DNA of 64,000 nt from Methanobrevibacter oralis. GTDB lineage: Archaea; Methanobacteriota; Methanobacteria; Methanobacteriales; Methanobacteriaceae. A program made the position numbers and the translations under genes. The notes under the pieces are model-generated. The model was not told the DNA's origin. It ran no database searches and saw only the letters and a list, made by a program, of their open reading frames with translations. The stretch is from positions 62,001 through 126,000 of the forward strand of contig NZ_LWMU01000048.1 in NCBI RefSeq assembly GCF_001639275.1. Reading direction: 5' to 3'. Position 1 is the stretch's first letter. The number at the start of each line of letters is the position of its first letter. Positions 17,953-27,749 of this stretch are shown piece by piece.

Positions 17953-19833
17953 ATGGAAAAAACATTAAAAAACATTTCTGAAATCATGAAAAATGATTTA
18001 AAATCAGCATTTCAAAACCCAATTGTAGTTATTGTTTTAGTAGCTTTAATTATCATTCCATCATTATACGCACTCATAAATATTGAAGCTTGTTGGGATC
18101 CCTACCAAAGAACTGACGATATAGATTTTGCAATAGCTAATCTAGATAATGGTTCTCAATATGATGGTGAAAAAATAGAAGCTGGTAGCGAACTTGTAAA
18201 TGAGTTAAAAAATAATAGTGATTTTAACTGGAAATTTGTTAGTGAAAAAGATTTGAGGCAAGGAGTAGATAATGGAACATATTACGCTGGAATCATAATC
18301 CCTAAAAATTTCAGTCAAAAAGTAGTTTCGATTACCTCAGATAATCCAGAATCTGCAAAATTAATTTATATTGTCAATATTAAAGAAAATCCAGTTGCAA
18401 ATAAACTAACAGATAGTGGAGCAAAAGCTGTATATAATACTATGAATGCAAAAATTGTAGAATTTATAAATATTGCTGCTTATGGAAAATTAGGTGATTT
18501 ACAATCAAGTTTATCATCAGGGTCAATGCAATTATCATCAGGAGCATCACAATTATCATCAGGAGCTCATGATGTTTCAAATGGTGCAAATAAAGTATCA
18601 TCTGGAGCTTCAAACTTAGCTAATGCTAAAAATCAGGTAAATTCCGGAGCTAATGATGTTCAAAATGGAGCATCACAAATAAAATCTGGATCCAACAATA
18701 TCAATAAAGGCGCATCTGATCTTTCAAATGCTGCAGGACAAGTAAGTAGTGGTTCTAAAAAAGTTCAAGATAGTGCCTCTCAAATCCAATCAAGTATTGA
18801 TCCTAGTAAATTACCTGATGGACCAGTAAAGAATGTGGTTGAAGGTTCTGTTAAATTAGCCAATTCAAGTTCAAAAGTAGCTAGTGGATCAAACTCTGTT
18901 GCACAAGGTTCTGTTAAATTAGCTAATAATTCAGCAAAACTAGCTAATGGAGCATCTGATGTAGCAGGTGGAGCTTCAAAATTAGCAAATGGGGCAGTTG
19001 ATTTAGCAGATGGTTCTGGAAAATTAGCTGAAGGATCATTAAGTTTAGCAGCAGGTTCACAATTACTTGCTAATTCAGCCGCTTCTGCTTTATTTTCAGC
19101 TTCAAGTTCACTAGCTATTGCATCTGATTCATTATCTGATGTTACTGGAATTGATAAAGATAAAGTTGGAGATTATTTTTATTCACCTGTTGAATTAGAA
19201 AAAGAAGAACTATATCCAGTTGATAATTATGGTTCACAAGTAGCTCCATTTTATATTGTTTTATCAATGTGGGTTGGTGCAGTTATTACTGGAGCTATGA
19301 TAAAAGTTGGAAGTAGTCATAAGACTAAATACAAACCAATAGAAGTATATTTTGGTAAATTAGCTTTGTTTATTATAATGAGTATTTTACAAGCTTTAAT
19401 TACATTATCAAGTGCATTTATTCTTGGAATTACTGTTGAAAATCCTGCATTATTCATATTTTCAGGAGTATTAATATCTGTAATATTTATGACGATAGTT
19501 TATTCATTTTTATCTGCATTAGGAACCGTTGGTGAAGGTGTTGCTGTTATTCTTTTAGTACTTCAAATATCTGGTACTGGAGGAATTTATCCAATAGAAA
19601 TTATGAGTCCTATATTTCAACAATTGTACTCGTATCTTCCAATGACACATGCAATAACATTACTACGTGAATCCGCCCTTGGAATTGTATGGTCAAATTA
19701 TATACCAGCATTAGTATTTTTAGTTGTTGTAGGAATTTTAACTGAAATAATAGCAATAATTATCAAAACAAAAGCAGATAAAAGATCCCACTACTTTGAA
19801 GAACGTTTAAAAGAAAGTGGATTGTTTAAATAG
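17953..19833 (+). CDS. YhgE/Pip-type ABC-2-like membrane protein with repeat stalk
   Basis: 626 residues. One N-terminal transmembrane helix (about 20-42) is followed by an extracytoplasmic domain with the YhgE hallmark NLDNGSQYDGEKIEAG. Next comes a long stretch (about 190-385) of degenerate 7- to 11-residue units rich in SSGA, LANGA and SGS, then five to six C-terminal membrane helices of the ABC-2 type with GTGGIYPIEIMSP. Relatives act in export or phage/secretion-linked membrane functions (YhgE, Pip, EsaA-like); there is no ATPase partner here. It is probably co-regulated by the upstream TetR. The repeat stalk is predicted helical and rod-like. Confidence 0.85.
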   Translation: MEKTLKNISEIMKNDLKSAFQNPIVVIVLVALIIIPSLYALINIEACWDPYQRTDDIDFAIANLDNGSQYDGEKIEAGSELVNELKNNSDFNWKFVSEKDLRQGVDNGTYYAGIIIPKNFSQKVVSITSDNPESAKLIYIVNIKENPVANKLTDSGAKAVYNTMNAKIVEFINIAAYGKLGDLQSSLSSGSMQLSSGASQLSSGAHDVSNGANKVSSGASNLANAKNQVNSGANDVQNGASQIKSGSNNINKGASDLSNAAGQVSSGSKKVQDSASQIQSSIDPSKLPDGPVKNVVEGSVKLANSSSKVASGSNSVAQGSVKLANNSAKLANGASDVAGGASKLANGAVDLADGSGKLAEGSLSLAAGSQLLANSAASALFSASSSLAIASDSLSDVTGIDKDKVGDYFYSPVELEKEELYPVDNYGSQVAPFYIVLSMWVGAVITGAMIKVGSSHKTKYKPIEVYFGKLALFIIMSILQALITLSSAFILGITVENPALFIFSGVLISVIFMTIVYSFLSALGTVGEGVAVILLVLQISGTGGIYPIEIMSPIFQQLYSYLPMTHAITLLRESALGIVWSNYIPALVFLVVVGILTEIIAIIIKTKADKRSHYFEERLKESGLFK

Positions 19834-19872
19834 TTCTTAAATTAGATTTATTCTAATTTAAGAAATTTTTTT
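19834..19872 (+). terminator. Hairpin terminator after yhgE, bidirectional
   Basis: Perfect 13-base arms TTCTTAAATTAGA (19834-19846) and TCTAATTTAAGAA (19852-19864) with loop TTTAT, followed by seven T (19866-19872) and then a run of A. It starts immediately after the yhgE stop and ends ten bases before the convergent 96-aa gene's stop. Both strands thus have a stem plus T run. A hairpin this clear is unusual for an archaeon, where T tracts alone normally suffice. Confidence 0.75.
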
Positions 19873-19882
19873 AAAAAAAAAA

Positions 19883-20173
19883 TTATAAATATAAATCAGA
19901 TGGTTTTCCAATATATTCAAAATCATCTTTATTATTGAGATATTTCACACCATTGACTTTACCATTCGGTAATTTAGTAACAACAGACATTCCATCATTT
20001 ACATCAATAATAATCATCCTAACTTTACCGTCATTTTCAACTCTGATTTTGATTACATCATCGTTTTCTACTAATTCAGCTTCTTCAAAATCATTGTGAA
20101 CATCAGTTGAATACCAATGTTGCGGTATTTTAATTCTTAAACCTAAATCATCTAAAATATCTTTAACATGCAT
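19883..20173 (-). CDS. Small soluble protein of unknown function
   Basis: 96 residues, not recognised. Mostly beta by pattern, with alternating hydrophobic strands (KIRVENDGKVRMIIIDV) and many acidic residues; no cysteines and no membrane helix. The ATG at 20173 has a good Shine-Dalgarno (TTAGGAAGGT), so it is probably expressed. It is convergent with yhgE across a shared hairpin terminator. Nothing indicates a link to that system beyond adjacency. Confidence 0.6.
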   Translation of the reverse strand: MHVKDILDDLGLRIKIPQHWYSTDVHNDFEEAELVENDDVIKIRVENDGKVRMIIIDVNDGMSVVTKLPNGKVNGVKYLNNKDDFEYIGKPSDLYL

Positions 20174-20254
20174 TTTTAAAACCTTCCTAATATAACCTAT
20201 GTATGAAATCTATTTAAATATTTTGTAACTTTATTAGGGTGAAAAGTAGTAAAA

Positions 20255-20458
20255 CTAAATTAAAAAATGAATTTTACTTTTACCAATATTATCTAAGGAC
20301 TGTGGTTCAACATTACCTTCTGGAATCCCTAAAGCTAAAATACCAGCAATTAGATAATTCATCAGTTCCTCTAATTTCATGAATTGTTCTTTTGAAATTT
20401 CATCCTTTGTAAATTTACATACACTTTTCCTTTTTAACATTATCTCTAACAAAACCAC
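20255..20458 (-). pseudogene. Nitroreductase remnant with internal deletion
   Basis: An open frame of 67 codons reads like the two ends of a nitroreductase joined together. The first part (LKRKSVCKFTKDEISKEQF) matches the usual N-terminal RRSVRKFtdepI FMN-binding start. The second part (ILALGIPEG...PQSLDNI) matches the C-terminal ALGYPxE...P(R)KPLDEI segment. About 100 residues of the flavin-binding core are missing without a frameshift. Normal family length is 165-200. It cannot fold as a working enzyme, so I call it a deletion pseudogene. The frame begins at GTG with no good Shine-Dalgarno. Confidence 0.7.
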
Positions 20459-20502
20459 ATTACCACTAAGGAATATAAGTTAAAAAGAGTTTATAATGAT
20501 GA

Positions 20503-20997
20503 TTAAAGAGATAATTTAATCTCATCTAAATCATCATTATATGCTTCTGCCTCAATAATAGTTTTAATTTTAGAAAAAGAAATATTAAATCCATTACTAG
20601 CTATTTCATTAGAAAAAGTTTTTAAATCTTCATATTCAGCTTTTAAAGATATTATTTCATCATTTAAATTATATAAATATTTAATTTTGATTTTTTTATT
20701 GAATTTTTGTTTATTTATCTCAACAGAAACATCTTTAGTTTTTAATTTAAATGGAAACTTTAAATGTTCACAAGACAATATTCTCATCCCAATAGTTCCA
20801 AACTCTAAAGCCAAAAGGGATGAAACATCTTCTAATTTATTCTCATCTAAATCTACAAATAGAATATATTCCATTCTTCCTTTTTTAGTAAATGAATTGA
20901 TTATATGAAAATTATTAGCTCCATTATCAATTAATCGATTACCAATATAAGGAATACTTTCAAGAGATATATCATCAATAGTAGTCATTATTAACAT
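20503..20997 (-). CDS. LarC C-terminal-domain-like protein
   Basis: 164 residues. The N-terminal TTIDDISLESIPYIGNRL resembles the ETNIDDMtpE start of the LarC C-terminal domain. The middle (ALEFGTIGMRI) and the end (LKAEYEDLKTFSNEIASNG) match LarC's TTLGvR and xKPEYEDcrrlA motifs in order. LarC inserts nickel into the pincer cofactor of lactate racemase-type enzymes. This protein holds only the C-terminal portion; the N-terminal LarC1 part is absent here. It overlaps the upstream 595-aa gene by 7 bases, so the two are translationally coupled. Start could be 20997 or ATG at 20988. Family link is by motif recall only. Confidence 0.6.
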   Translation of the reverse strand: MLIMTTIDDISLESIPYIGNRLIDNGANNFHIINSFTKKGRMEYILFVDLDENKLEDVSSLLALEFGTIGMRILSCEHLKFPFKLKTKDVSVEINKQKFNKKIKIKYLYNLNDEIISLKAEYEDLKTFSNEIASNGFNISFSKIKTIIEAEAYNDDLDEIKLSL

Positions 20998-22778
20998 GAT
21001 AAGTCTCTCATTATTTTTCTTGCTCTTTTAGCACAGTTTTCTGCCCTTTCAATTCCACCAGGAATAGATGAAGTTACATATGCTCCCCGTGTAGCTTTAA
21101 CAGCTATTTCATGCACATCCCCATCAGTCATTGCCCCTGCAACTGCTGCTGGAACAATGATATTAATTATAGTGTGTCCACAAAGTTGTAATTCATCGAT
21201 AGGAACTGCAACTAATGGAATAACATCTAAAATATCTGTTTTTTTATTTAAAACAGCATCAGGAATTATATTATTTGCAATACCTTTAAATTTAATAGTT
21301 TCACCATCAATTGTAACTTCAGCATCAACATCTGTGTCAAAACCTGCATAATGACGTAAAAACGGATTTTCAACTCGACGAGAACATCCTGCATATTTAG
21401 TAATTTTAATATTAATCTCTTTATTCATCATTCCACTAAACATTTTAGATGCTGCATTTTGAATATTTTCTACTTTTTCATCATCGAGTAATTTAGTTAT
21501 CTCATCAACAGTTAATCCTTCTTTAATTTTATCATAAGCAAGTTTAGCTATTCTTAAAGTTTCTTTTGCTAAAGCTCCTTCACTAGCTAAAATCATAGCT
21601 TTTGTAACAGGCCCTCTTTGAACTTGCTCTGCTTTACGTGTAATTGTATTTGTAGCTATTTTAGCAATTTCAGGTTCTAGCCAAAAATTATTTTTAATAT
21701 CCTCAATAGCTAATGCTGCTTTTTCAATATCCCCATTTTTTGAAAGTAATACTTTTAAAGCCAAAATTGCATCAGCAGCCATGTGCCCTAATGGAGGTTG
21801 TAGTGGACCACCTGAAAAACCAGCTCCAATATCTAAAGACTCTTCAAAAGCAGATAACATTTCTTCAAATGCAATCATACCTACAACAGAAGGCCCTCCA
21901 ATATCTTTCATGATGACGCCTAAATCTCCAACTAAAGTAGCTGTATCATATTCTTCCCCAGTCCCCCTAATATGTAACTTTTCAGGAAGACCTGCAGCTT
22001 CACATGCTCCTAAACCTGCAACATATGCACTATTAGCTTGAAAAAGTCCACCATATTCTTCTGCAACTTCTGAATCAGGATGAACAATTTCTAAAATAGC
22101 TGCTACTCCTAAAATTGCTGCAATTATTGGGCTTGGAGGCATACCAACATTAGCATATGCAGTTAACATTCCTTTAGTTCCTGAATATGCTCCCTTTTTT
22201 GCAAGAACTGTAAAACCTGTATCCTCACCTAATGAATTATGTCCATAAAGTGGACCTCCTCCAACACCTAATGGGAGAATTGATCCATCAATTGGGGTTA
22301 AATTACCTTCAAAAATATCATCATAAATTGCACGAACCGCAGCATAACCAGATATTCTATTATTAGCTTTTGGAGTTGGAATAGCTATTACACCAGTTCT
22401 ATTAACTCCTGCAATCATTCTTGCCATGGCTCCAAGTTTTCTATTTCCTGCAGGGACTCCTGCTTGAGCATTGGATCCTGCAAAATAACATAAGGTTGCA
22501 CTTAGTAATGCTGCATTTGTAGGATCAGCTCCAGCATTTTCAGCAGATTTAATAGCTTTTTTTAAGATAAAATCAATTGGAAGCTCCCTTACATTTTCAT
22601 CAGTCAATTGAAGGTTACTTCCCCTGATAACTTCTTCAGCAATAGAATTAGCAGCGCAAATAGCTGCAATATTTAACATTCCATGACCTTTTGTTAAAGC
22701 TTCAATCCTATCACTTGTCATATTATCCACATCTAATGTAGATGCCATGATTGCTGATACTAATTCTTTTTCCATCAT
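20991..22778 (-). CDS. Large soluble protein of unknown function, paired with the LarC-like gene
   Basis: 595 residues; I do not recognise the family. It is rich in Gly and Ala, with ordered blocks such as AGVPAGNRKLGAMARMIAG (about 113-131), GVGGGPLYGHNSLGEDTGF (about 181-199) and SGGPLQPPLGHMAADAIL. It has a few scattered cysteines but no obvious cofactor motif. The C-terminal 150 residues look like a separate beta-rich domain ending in GGIERAENCAKRARKIMRD. Predicted cytoplasmic. I chose the ATG at 22778 directly after AAGGAGGGTTT; the frame extends a few codons further without a ribosome site. Coupled by overlap to the LarC-like gene, it may be the partner enzyme or substrate of that protein (inference). 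Superficially its Gly/Ala blocks recall serine-dehydratase alpha chains, but not well enough to name it. Confidence 0.6.
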   Translation of the reverse strand: MMEKELVSAIMASTLDVDNMTSDRIEALTKGHGMLNIAAICAANSIAEEVIRGSNLQLTDENVRELPIDFILKKAIKSAENAGADPTNAALLSATLCYFAGSNAQAGVPAGNRKLGAMARMIAGVNRTGVIAIPTPKANNRISGYAAVRAIYDDIFEGNLTPIDGSILPLGVGGGPLYGHNSLGEDTGFTVLAKKGAYSGTKGMLTAYANVGMPPSPIIAAILGVAAILEIVHPDSEVAEEYGGLFQANSAYVAGLGACEAAGLPEKLHIRGTGEEYDTATLVGDLGVIMKDIGGPSVVGMIAFEEMLSAFEESLDIGAGFSGGPLQPPLGHMAADAILALKVLLSKNGDIEKAALAIEDIKNNFWLEPEIAKIATNTITRKAEQVQRGPVTKAMILASEGALAKETLRIAKLAYDKIKEGLTVDEITKLLDDEKVENIQNAASKMFSGMMNKEINIKITKYAGCSRRVENPFLRHYAGFDTDVDAEVTIDGETIKFKGIANNIIPDAVLNKKTDILDVIPLVAVPIDELQLCGHTIINIIVPAAVAGAMTDGDVHEIAVKATRGAYVTSSIPGGIERAENCAKRARKIMRDLSC

Positions 22779-22821
22779 AAACCCTCCTTCAATTATATAT
22801 TTCAATTGAATATTATTTAAA

Positions 22822-22879
22822 TTAATCTTTTCAAAATAAAATATTTTTTTAGAATTATTAATCTTTTCAAGTTTATATG
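22822..22879 (-). promoter_or_regulatory. Promoter and direct repeats upstream of the 595-aa gene
   Basis: The 13-mer TTAATCTTTTCAA occurs exactly at 22822-22834 and 22858-22870, a spacing of 36 bases. A TATA-like CATATAAAC (minus strand, 22871-22879) predicts initiation near 22850, between the copies. A 10-base palindrome TTCAATTGAA follows at 22801-22810 in the presumed leader. The identical 13-mers on one face at this spacing suggest protein binding; no regulator is known. Confidence 0.4.
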
Positions 22880-22951
22880 AAAAATTTTTATAAACTAAAT
22901 AAAAAGTGTTAGAAAAAGTAAATTATATAAACAATTTTCTAGGAAATATTT

Positions 22952-23401
22952 TTATTCATTTGAAATAATCAATCTTTTAGACCATTCATCATACGCTGAA
23001 ATATAAAATCTTCCACCAATTATTCTAGATTTTCATTATTTAATAATATATCTAAAGACATTTTTTAACAAACAATGCTTTAAGATTATCTAGAAAATTA
23101 TACTATCAAAATTGTATCCTTCTTTTATTTTTTCTAAAATATGGAACATATCAATTTCCATGCCACAAGTCGGATAATCTTTGCCATAATTAATAATATC
23201 ATCAAGTAAATAATTGGGGATTTTAAAATTACTCATAAAATCTTCAAATTCTGAAAAAATGAATCGAATCCATCAGCTTTCTTCCAAGTTTTTGAACCAT
23301 TTTAATACATAAATCACAATATTCTTCATTAAGGTTATCATTACAAAGTTAATAGTCATGTCAAATTGTTTTTCTTTAATTTTAATGGAATTATCAATCA
23401 T
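22952..23401 (-). pseudogene. Decayed gene(s) with several frameshifts, family unknown
   Basis: This fills most of a 638-base gap (22779-23416). Reading the minus strand from an ATG at 23401 gives MIDNSIKIKEKQFDMTINF. A shift gives CNDNLNEEYCDLCIKMVQK, and a further shift gives FEDFMSNFKIPNYLLDDI followed by NYGKDYPTCGMEIDMFHI, ending at 23090. A second remnant (ATG at 23061, MSLDILLNNEN, then shifted GGRFYISAYDEWSKRLI) ends at 22952. Each piece has gene-like amino-acid composition and the breaks fall between coherent segments, so this is genuine coding decay, not random ORFs. I do not recognise the parent protein. Confidence 0.6.
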
Positions 23402-23416
23402 GTTGAAAAATATGAT

Positions 23417-24394
23417 TTAATATAAAGATTCCCTGTATCCATCAATTAAATTAAATAATTCTTCTTTTGTATTAGCTTTAAATAGTTTCGGTTTAAAATC
23501 AACACTTCTAGGTAATCCTTTCATATAATATGCAGCATGAGATCTCATTTTCTTTATAGCTACCTTTTCACCTTTATTATCAATGAGTAAATTCATGTGT
23601 TTTTTTATCATGCTAATTTTCTCATCGACCGTTACTGTTTTTGGCTCAATTCCTTTTTCTAAATAATCCACACATTCTTTAATTAACCATGGATTACCAA
23701 GAACTCCCCTACCAATCATGATTGCATCACAATCAGTTTCATCAATCATTCTTTTAGCATCATAACATGATTTAATATCACCATTACCAATAACTGGGAT
23801 AAACAACTCCTCTTTAATTTGCTTGATAATATTCCAATCTGCATGACCAGAATATCCTTGATTTCTATCTCTTGGATGAATAGTAATAGCCGATGCACCT
23901 GCTTTTTCGACTATTTTGGCAATTTCAACTGCATTAATACTATCACAATCCCAACCACTTCTAATTTTAACCGTGATTGGAATAGGAATCTGACCAGTTA
24001 AAGCATTTATAATTTCATAAACCTTATTTGGATTTTTAAGTAGTGCACTTCCAGCTTGAGATTTAATAGCTACCTTTGAAACAGGACATCCCATGTTAAT
24101 ATCAATAATATCTGGTTCCATATATTCGTAAATATATTTTGATGCAATTTTAAATGATTCTACATCAGATCCAAATATTTGTTGTGAAATAGGTCTTTCA
24201 AAATCTGTCATATATAACATTTCATTAGTTCTTTTATCTCCATGCATGACTGCTTTAGCAGATACCATTTCAGTCCCAATAAGCCCACATCCCATGGATT
24301 TAATAATATTTCTAAATGCTGAATCACAAATACCTGCCATAGGAGCTAATACTACCTTATTGTTTATTTCAACATTACCAATTTTCCATTTCAT
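23417..24394 (-). CDS. dus: tRNA-dihydrouridine synthase
   Basis: 325 residues, FMN-dependent TIM-barrel enzyme that reduces uridines in tRNA D-loops. Motifs in order: APMAGICDSAFR at the N-terminus; DINMGCPVSKV with the catalytic cysteine near residue 100; the KIRSGWD phosphate-binding segment; and GNGDI followed by the GRGVLGNPWLIKE signature. Length and order match DusB-like archaeal enzymes. It stands alone between decayed genes, and its stop lies 16 bases from the start of a pseudogene on the same strand. Confidence 0.92.
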   Translation of the reverse strand: MKWKIGNVEINNKVVLAPMAGICDSAFRNIIKSMGCGLIGTEMVSAKAVMHGDKRTNEMLYMTDFERPISQQIFGSDVESFKIASKYIYEYMEPDIIDINMGCPVSKVAIKSQAGSALLKNPNKVYEIINALTGQIPIPITVKIRSGWDCDSINAVEIAKIVEKAGASAITIHPRDRNQGYSGHADWNIIKQIKEELFIPVIGNGDIKSCYDAKRMIDETDCDAIMIGRGVLGNPWLIKECVDYLEKGIEPKTVTVDEKISMIKKHMNLLIDNKGEKVAIKKMRSHAAYYMKGLPRSVDFKPKLFKANTKEELFNLIDGYRESLY

Positions 24395-24600
24395 AAACTA
24401 CCCAAATTTGTTTTAATAAAAATTTATGTTATAACTAACTAGACATCACTGAATTAAATCAATGCCCCGCCAAAAGACTATTAATATTTAAATTTACATA
24501 TTTAACCAACAAATAAATCCTATTGTTTACAGATGAAAAGCAATCATATCAAATCAAAGGAATTAAATCTATACAATTAATGAGAGAACTTCAAATTAAA

Positions 24601-25797
24601 TTAATACAATCTAAAAAGAAAATTCATATTTTTAGAATACTCTAATTCTAACCACCTTTTAAGAATTGGTTCCGATAAATAGTACAAATTATTTTCTAAA
24701 ACAATTAATTCTTGATGTTGAAGATTAACTAAAGGTCTACTAATCGAACCCGTGGTAACACCAAGTTTATTTGCAATTTCGTTTCTTTTTAAAGGACCAT
24801 CTAATAGAGAAATAATAATATATTGTTCACGTAATGTTAATTTATCCCACATTACAACTAAATGAGAATTTATAACTTTAATTTTATCTTCAAATTCTAT
24901 TTTAACCATATGTTCATCTAATTTAATATCTTTTGGAAGTAATGTTGCAAAAATATTAACATATGCTGGAATTCCAGAAGTACATTTGTAAAATTTATTA
25001 AATCCAGTATCACTAAATATTAAATTTGGTGCCTTTTGTTTTAAATATGATTTTACAGTTTCTTTAGTAAATGGAGGCATGTTAATTGTTATCATTCTCC
25101 CTCCAAACACTCCTCTCTGACTTGCAATTTCAGATATTAATTCATCTTGCATACTAATAGATCCTGAAAACAGATAAGACACATTATTCTGATTTTGTAT
25201 GTAATTTCTAAGTTTCCATAAAAAAGAATCTTTATAGTCATCCAATTCTTTAATGATTTGGAATTCATCAATAAATATTAATACTCCCTTAATTTTATTG
25301 TTATTAATTTCATAAATGTTTTGAGGCAATGTTAAAACAAAATCCATTAACTTTTCAACATTAGTTTCACTTCCAAATACAGGAATTGGAAATTTATCAA
25401 TTTTTATGAAATCTTTTATTTTAAAATCATTTACCTTAAAAAATTTCTCTATTTTTTTATCTAATGTATTTAAATTTTTATTTTTGGCTTCAATTAAAAA
25501 TTCTTTAAAAAAATATTCCATTAATCCAATTATAGACATTTTCTTTTTTTTTGATAACATTCAGCATTTGAAAAATTCATGTATACTACTAAATTACTCA
25601 CCATCCAATTCTTTTTTAATTTTTTTAAGAAAAACCGTTTTTCCAACACCTCGAAGACCCGTTAATAATATCTGTGGTGCATTACCATTAGCTGTAGTAT
25701 TTAAAAGACTTTTAAGATTATCTAATTCGCTAGTACGGTTATAAAATTCATCATCATTAAGATTTCCTCTAGTTCCCCATGGTATCGTATCAACACT
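24601..25797 (-). pseudogene. Archaeal AAA/STAND-type ATPase with HTH, frameshifted
   Basis: The intact 319-codon frame (24601-25560) has a Walker B-like LIFIDEFQII, a sensor SGSISM, and a C-terminal winged helix (LKRNEIANKLGVTTGSISRPL), but no P-loop. The P-loop is upstream on the same strand (25594-25797): IPWGTRGNLNDDEFYNRTSE, then GLRGVGKTVFLKKI. Between them are TAA (25594) and TGA (25561-25563), while the +1 frame reads sensibly (NLVVYMNFSNAECYQKK). A +1 shift near 25600 and a -1 shift in the A-run near 25550 explain this. No start codon is visible in the first frame. It is therefore a broken gene of the archaeal ATPase family, or a pair of sequencing errors. Confidence 0.75.
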
Positions 25798-25822
25798 TCA
25801 ACATATTATATTATTTAAAGAT

Positions 25823-25901
25823 ATATAAAATTATTTGCATATAGAATAAGTATTCAATCAGTGAATAAAATATAAAATTATTCATAGATAGAATAAGTAT
25901 T
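25823..25901. repeat. Two tandem 32-base imperfect repeats upstream of the ATPase pseudogene
   Basis: Copies at 25823-25854 and 25870-25901 share the first 13 bases (ATATAAAATTATT) and the last 12 (AGAATAAGTATT) exactly and differ only in the 7-base middle; the offset is 47 bases. A third, partial copy (AAATATGAATTTAT) may follow near 25913. They lie in the promoter-like region of the ATPase pseudogene, beyond the gdhA stop. The function is unknown; a duplicated regulatory site is the simplest reading. Confidence 0.5.
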
Positions 25902-26029
25902 TAAAAAATAAATAAAATATGAATTTATCCTAACAATAAATATATAAAAATAAAGTCTAAATAACCTAAAAAAAGAAAAAAATAGGTCAAGCTAACAAAT
26001 TAACAGTCACTGTAATAAGTAAGGTTGTT

Positions 26030-27749
<1,720 letters not shown>

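Noticed and set aside
25546-25596. Recoding (readthrough or pyrrolysine) to restore the AAA ATPase
   Set aside because: The interrupting codons are TAA and TGA, not TAG, and no SECIS-like or PYLIS-like context is visible; frameshift decay explains it more simply.
25406-25744. 112-codon plus-strand ORF
   Set aside because: It is the antisense shadow of the decayed AAA ATPase, with homopolymer-rich composition and no ribosome site.
25823-25901. CRISPR array
   Set aside because: Only two repeat copies, AT-rich, repeat longer than the spacer interval pattern allows, and no cas gene nearby.
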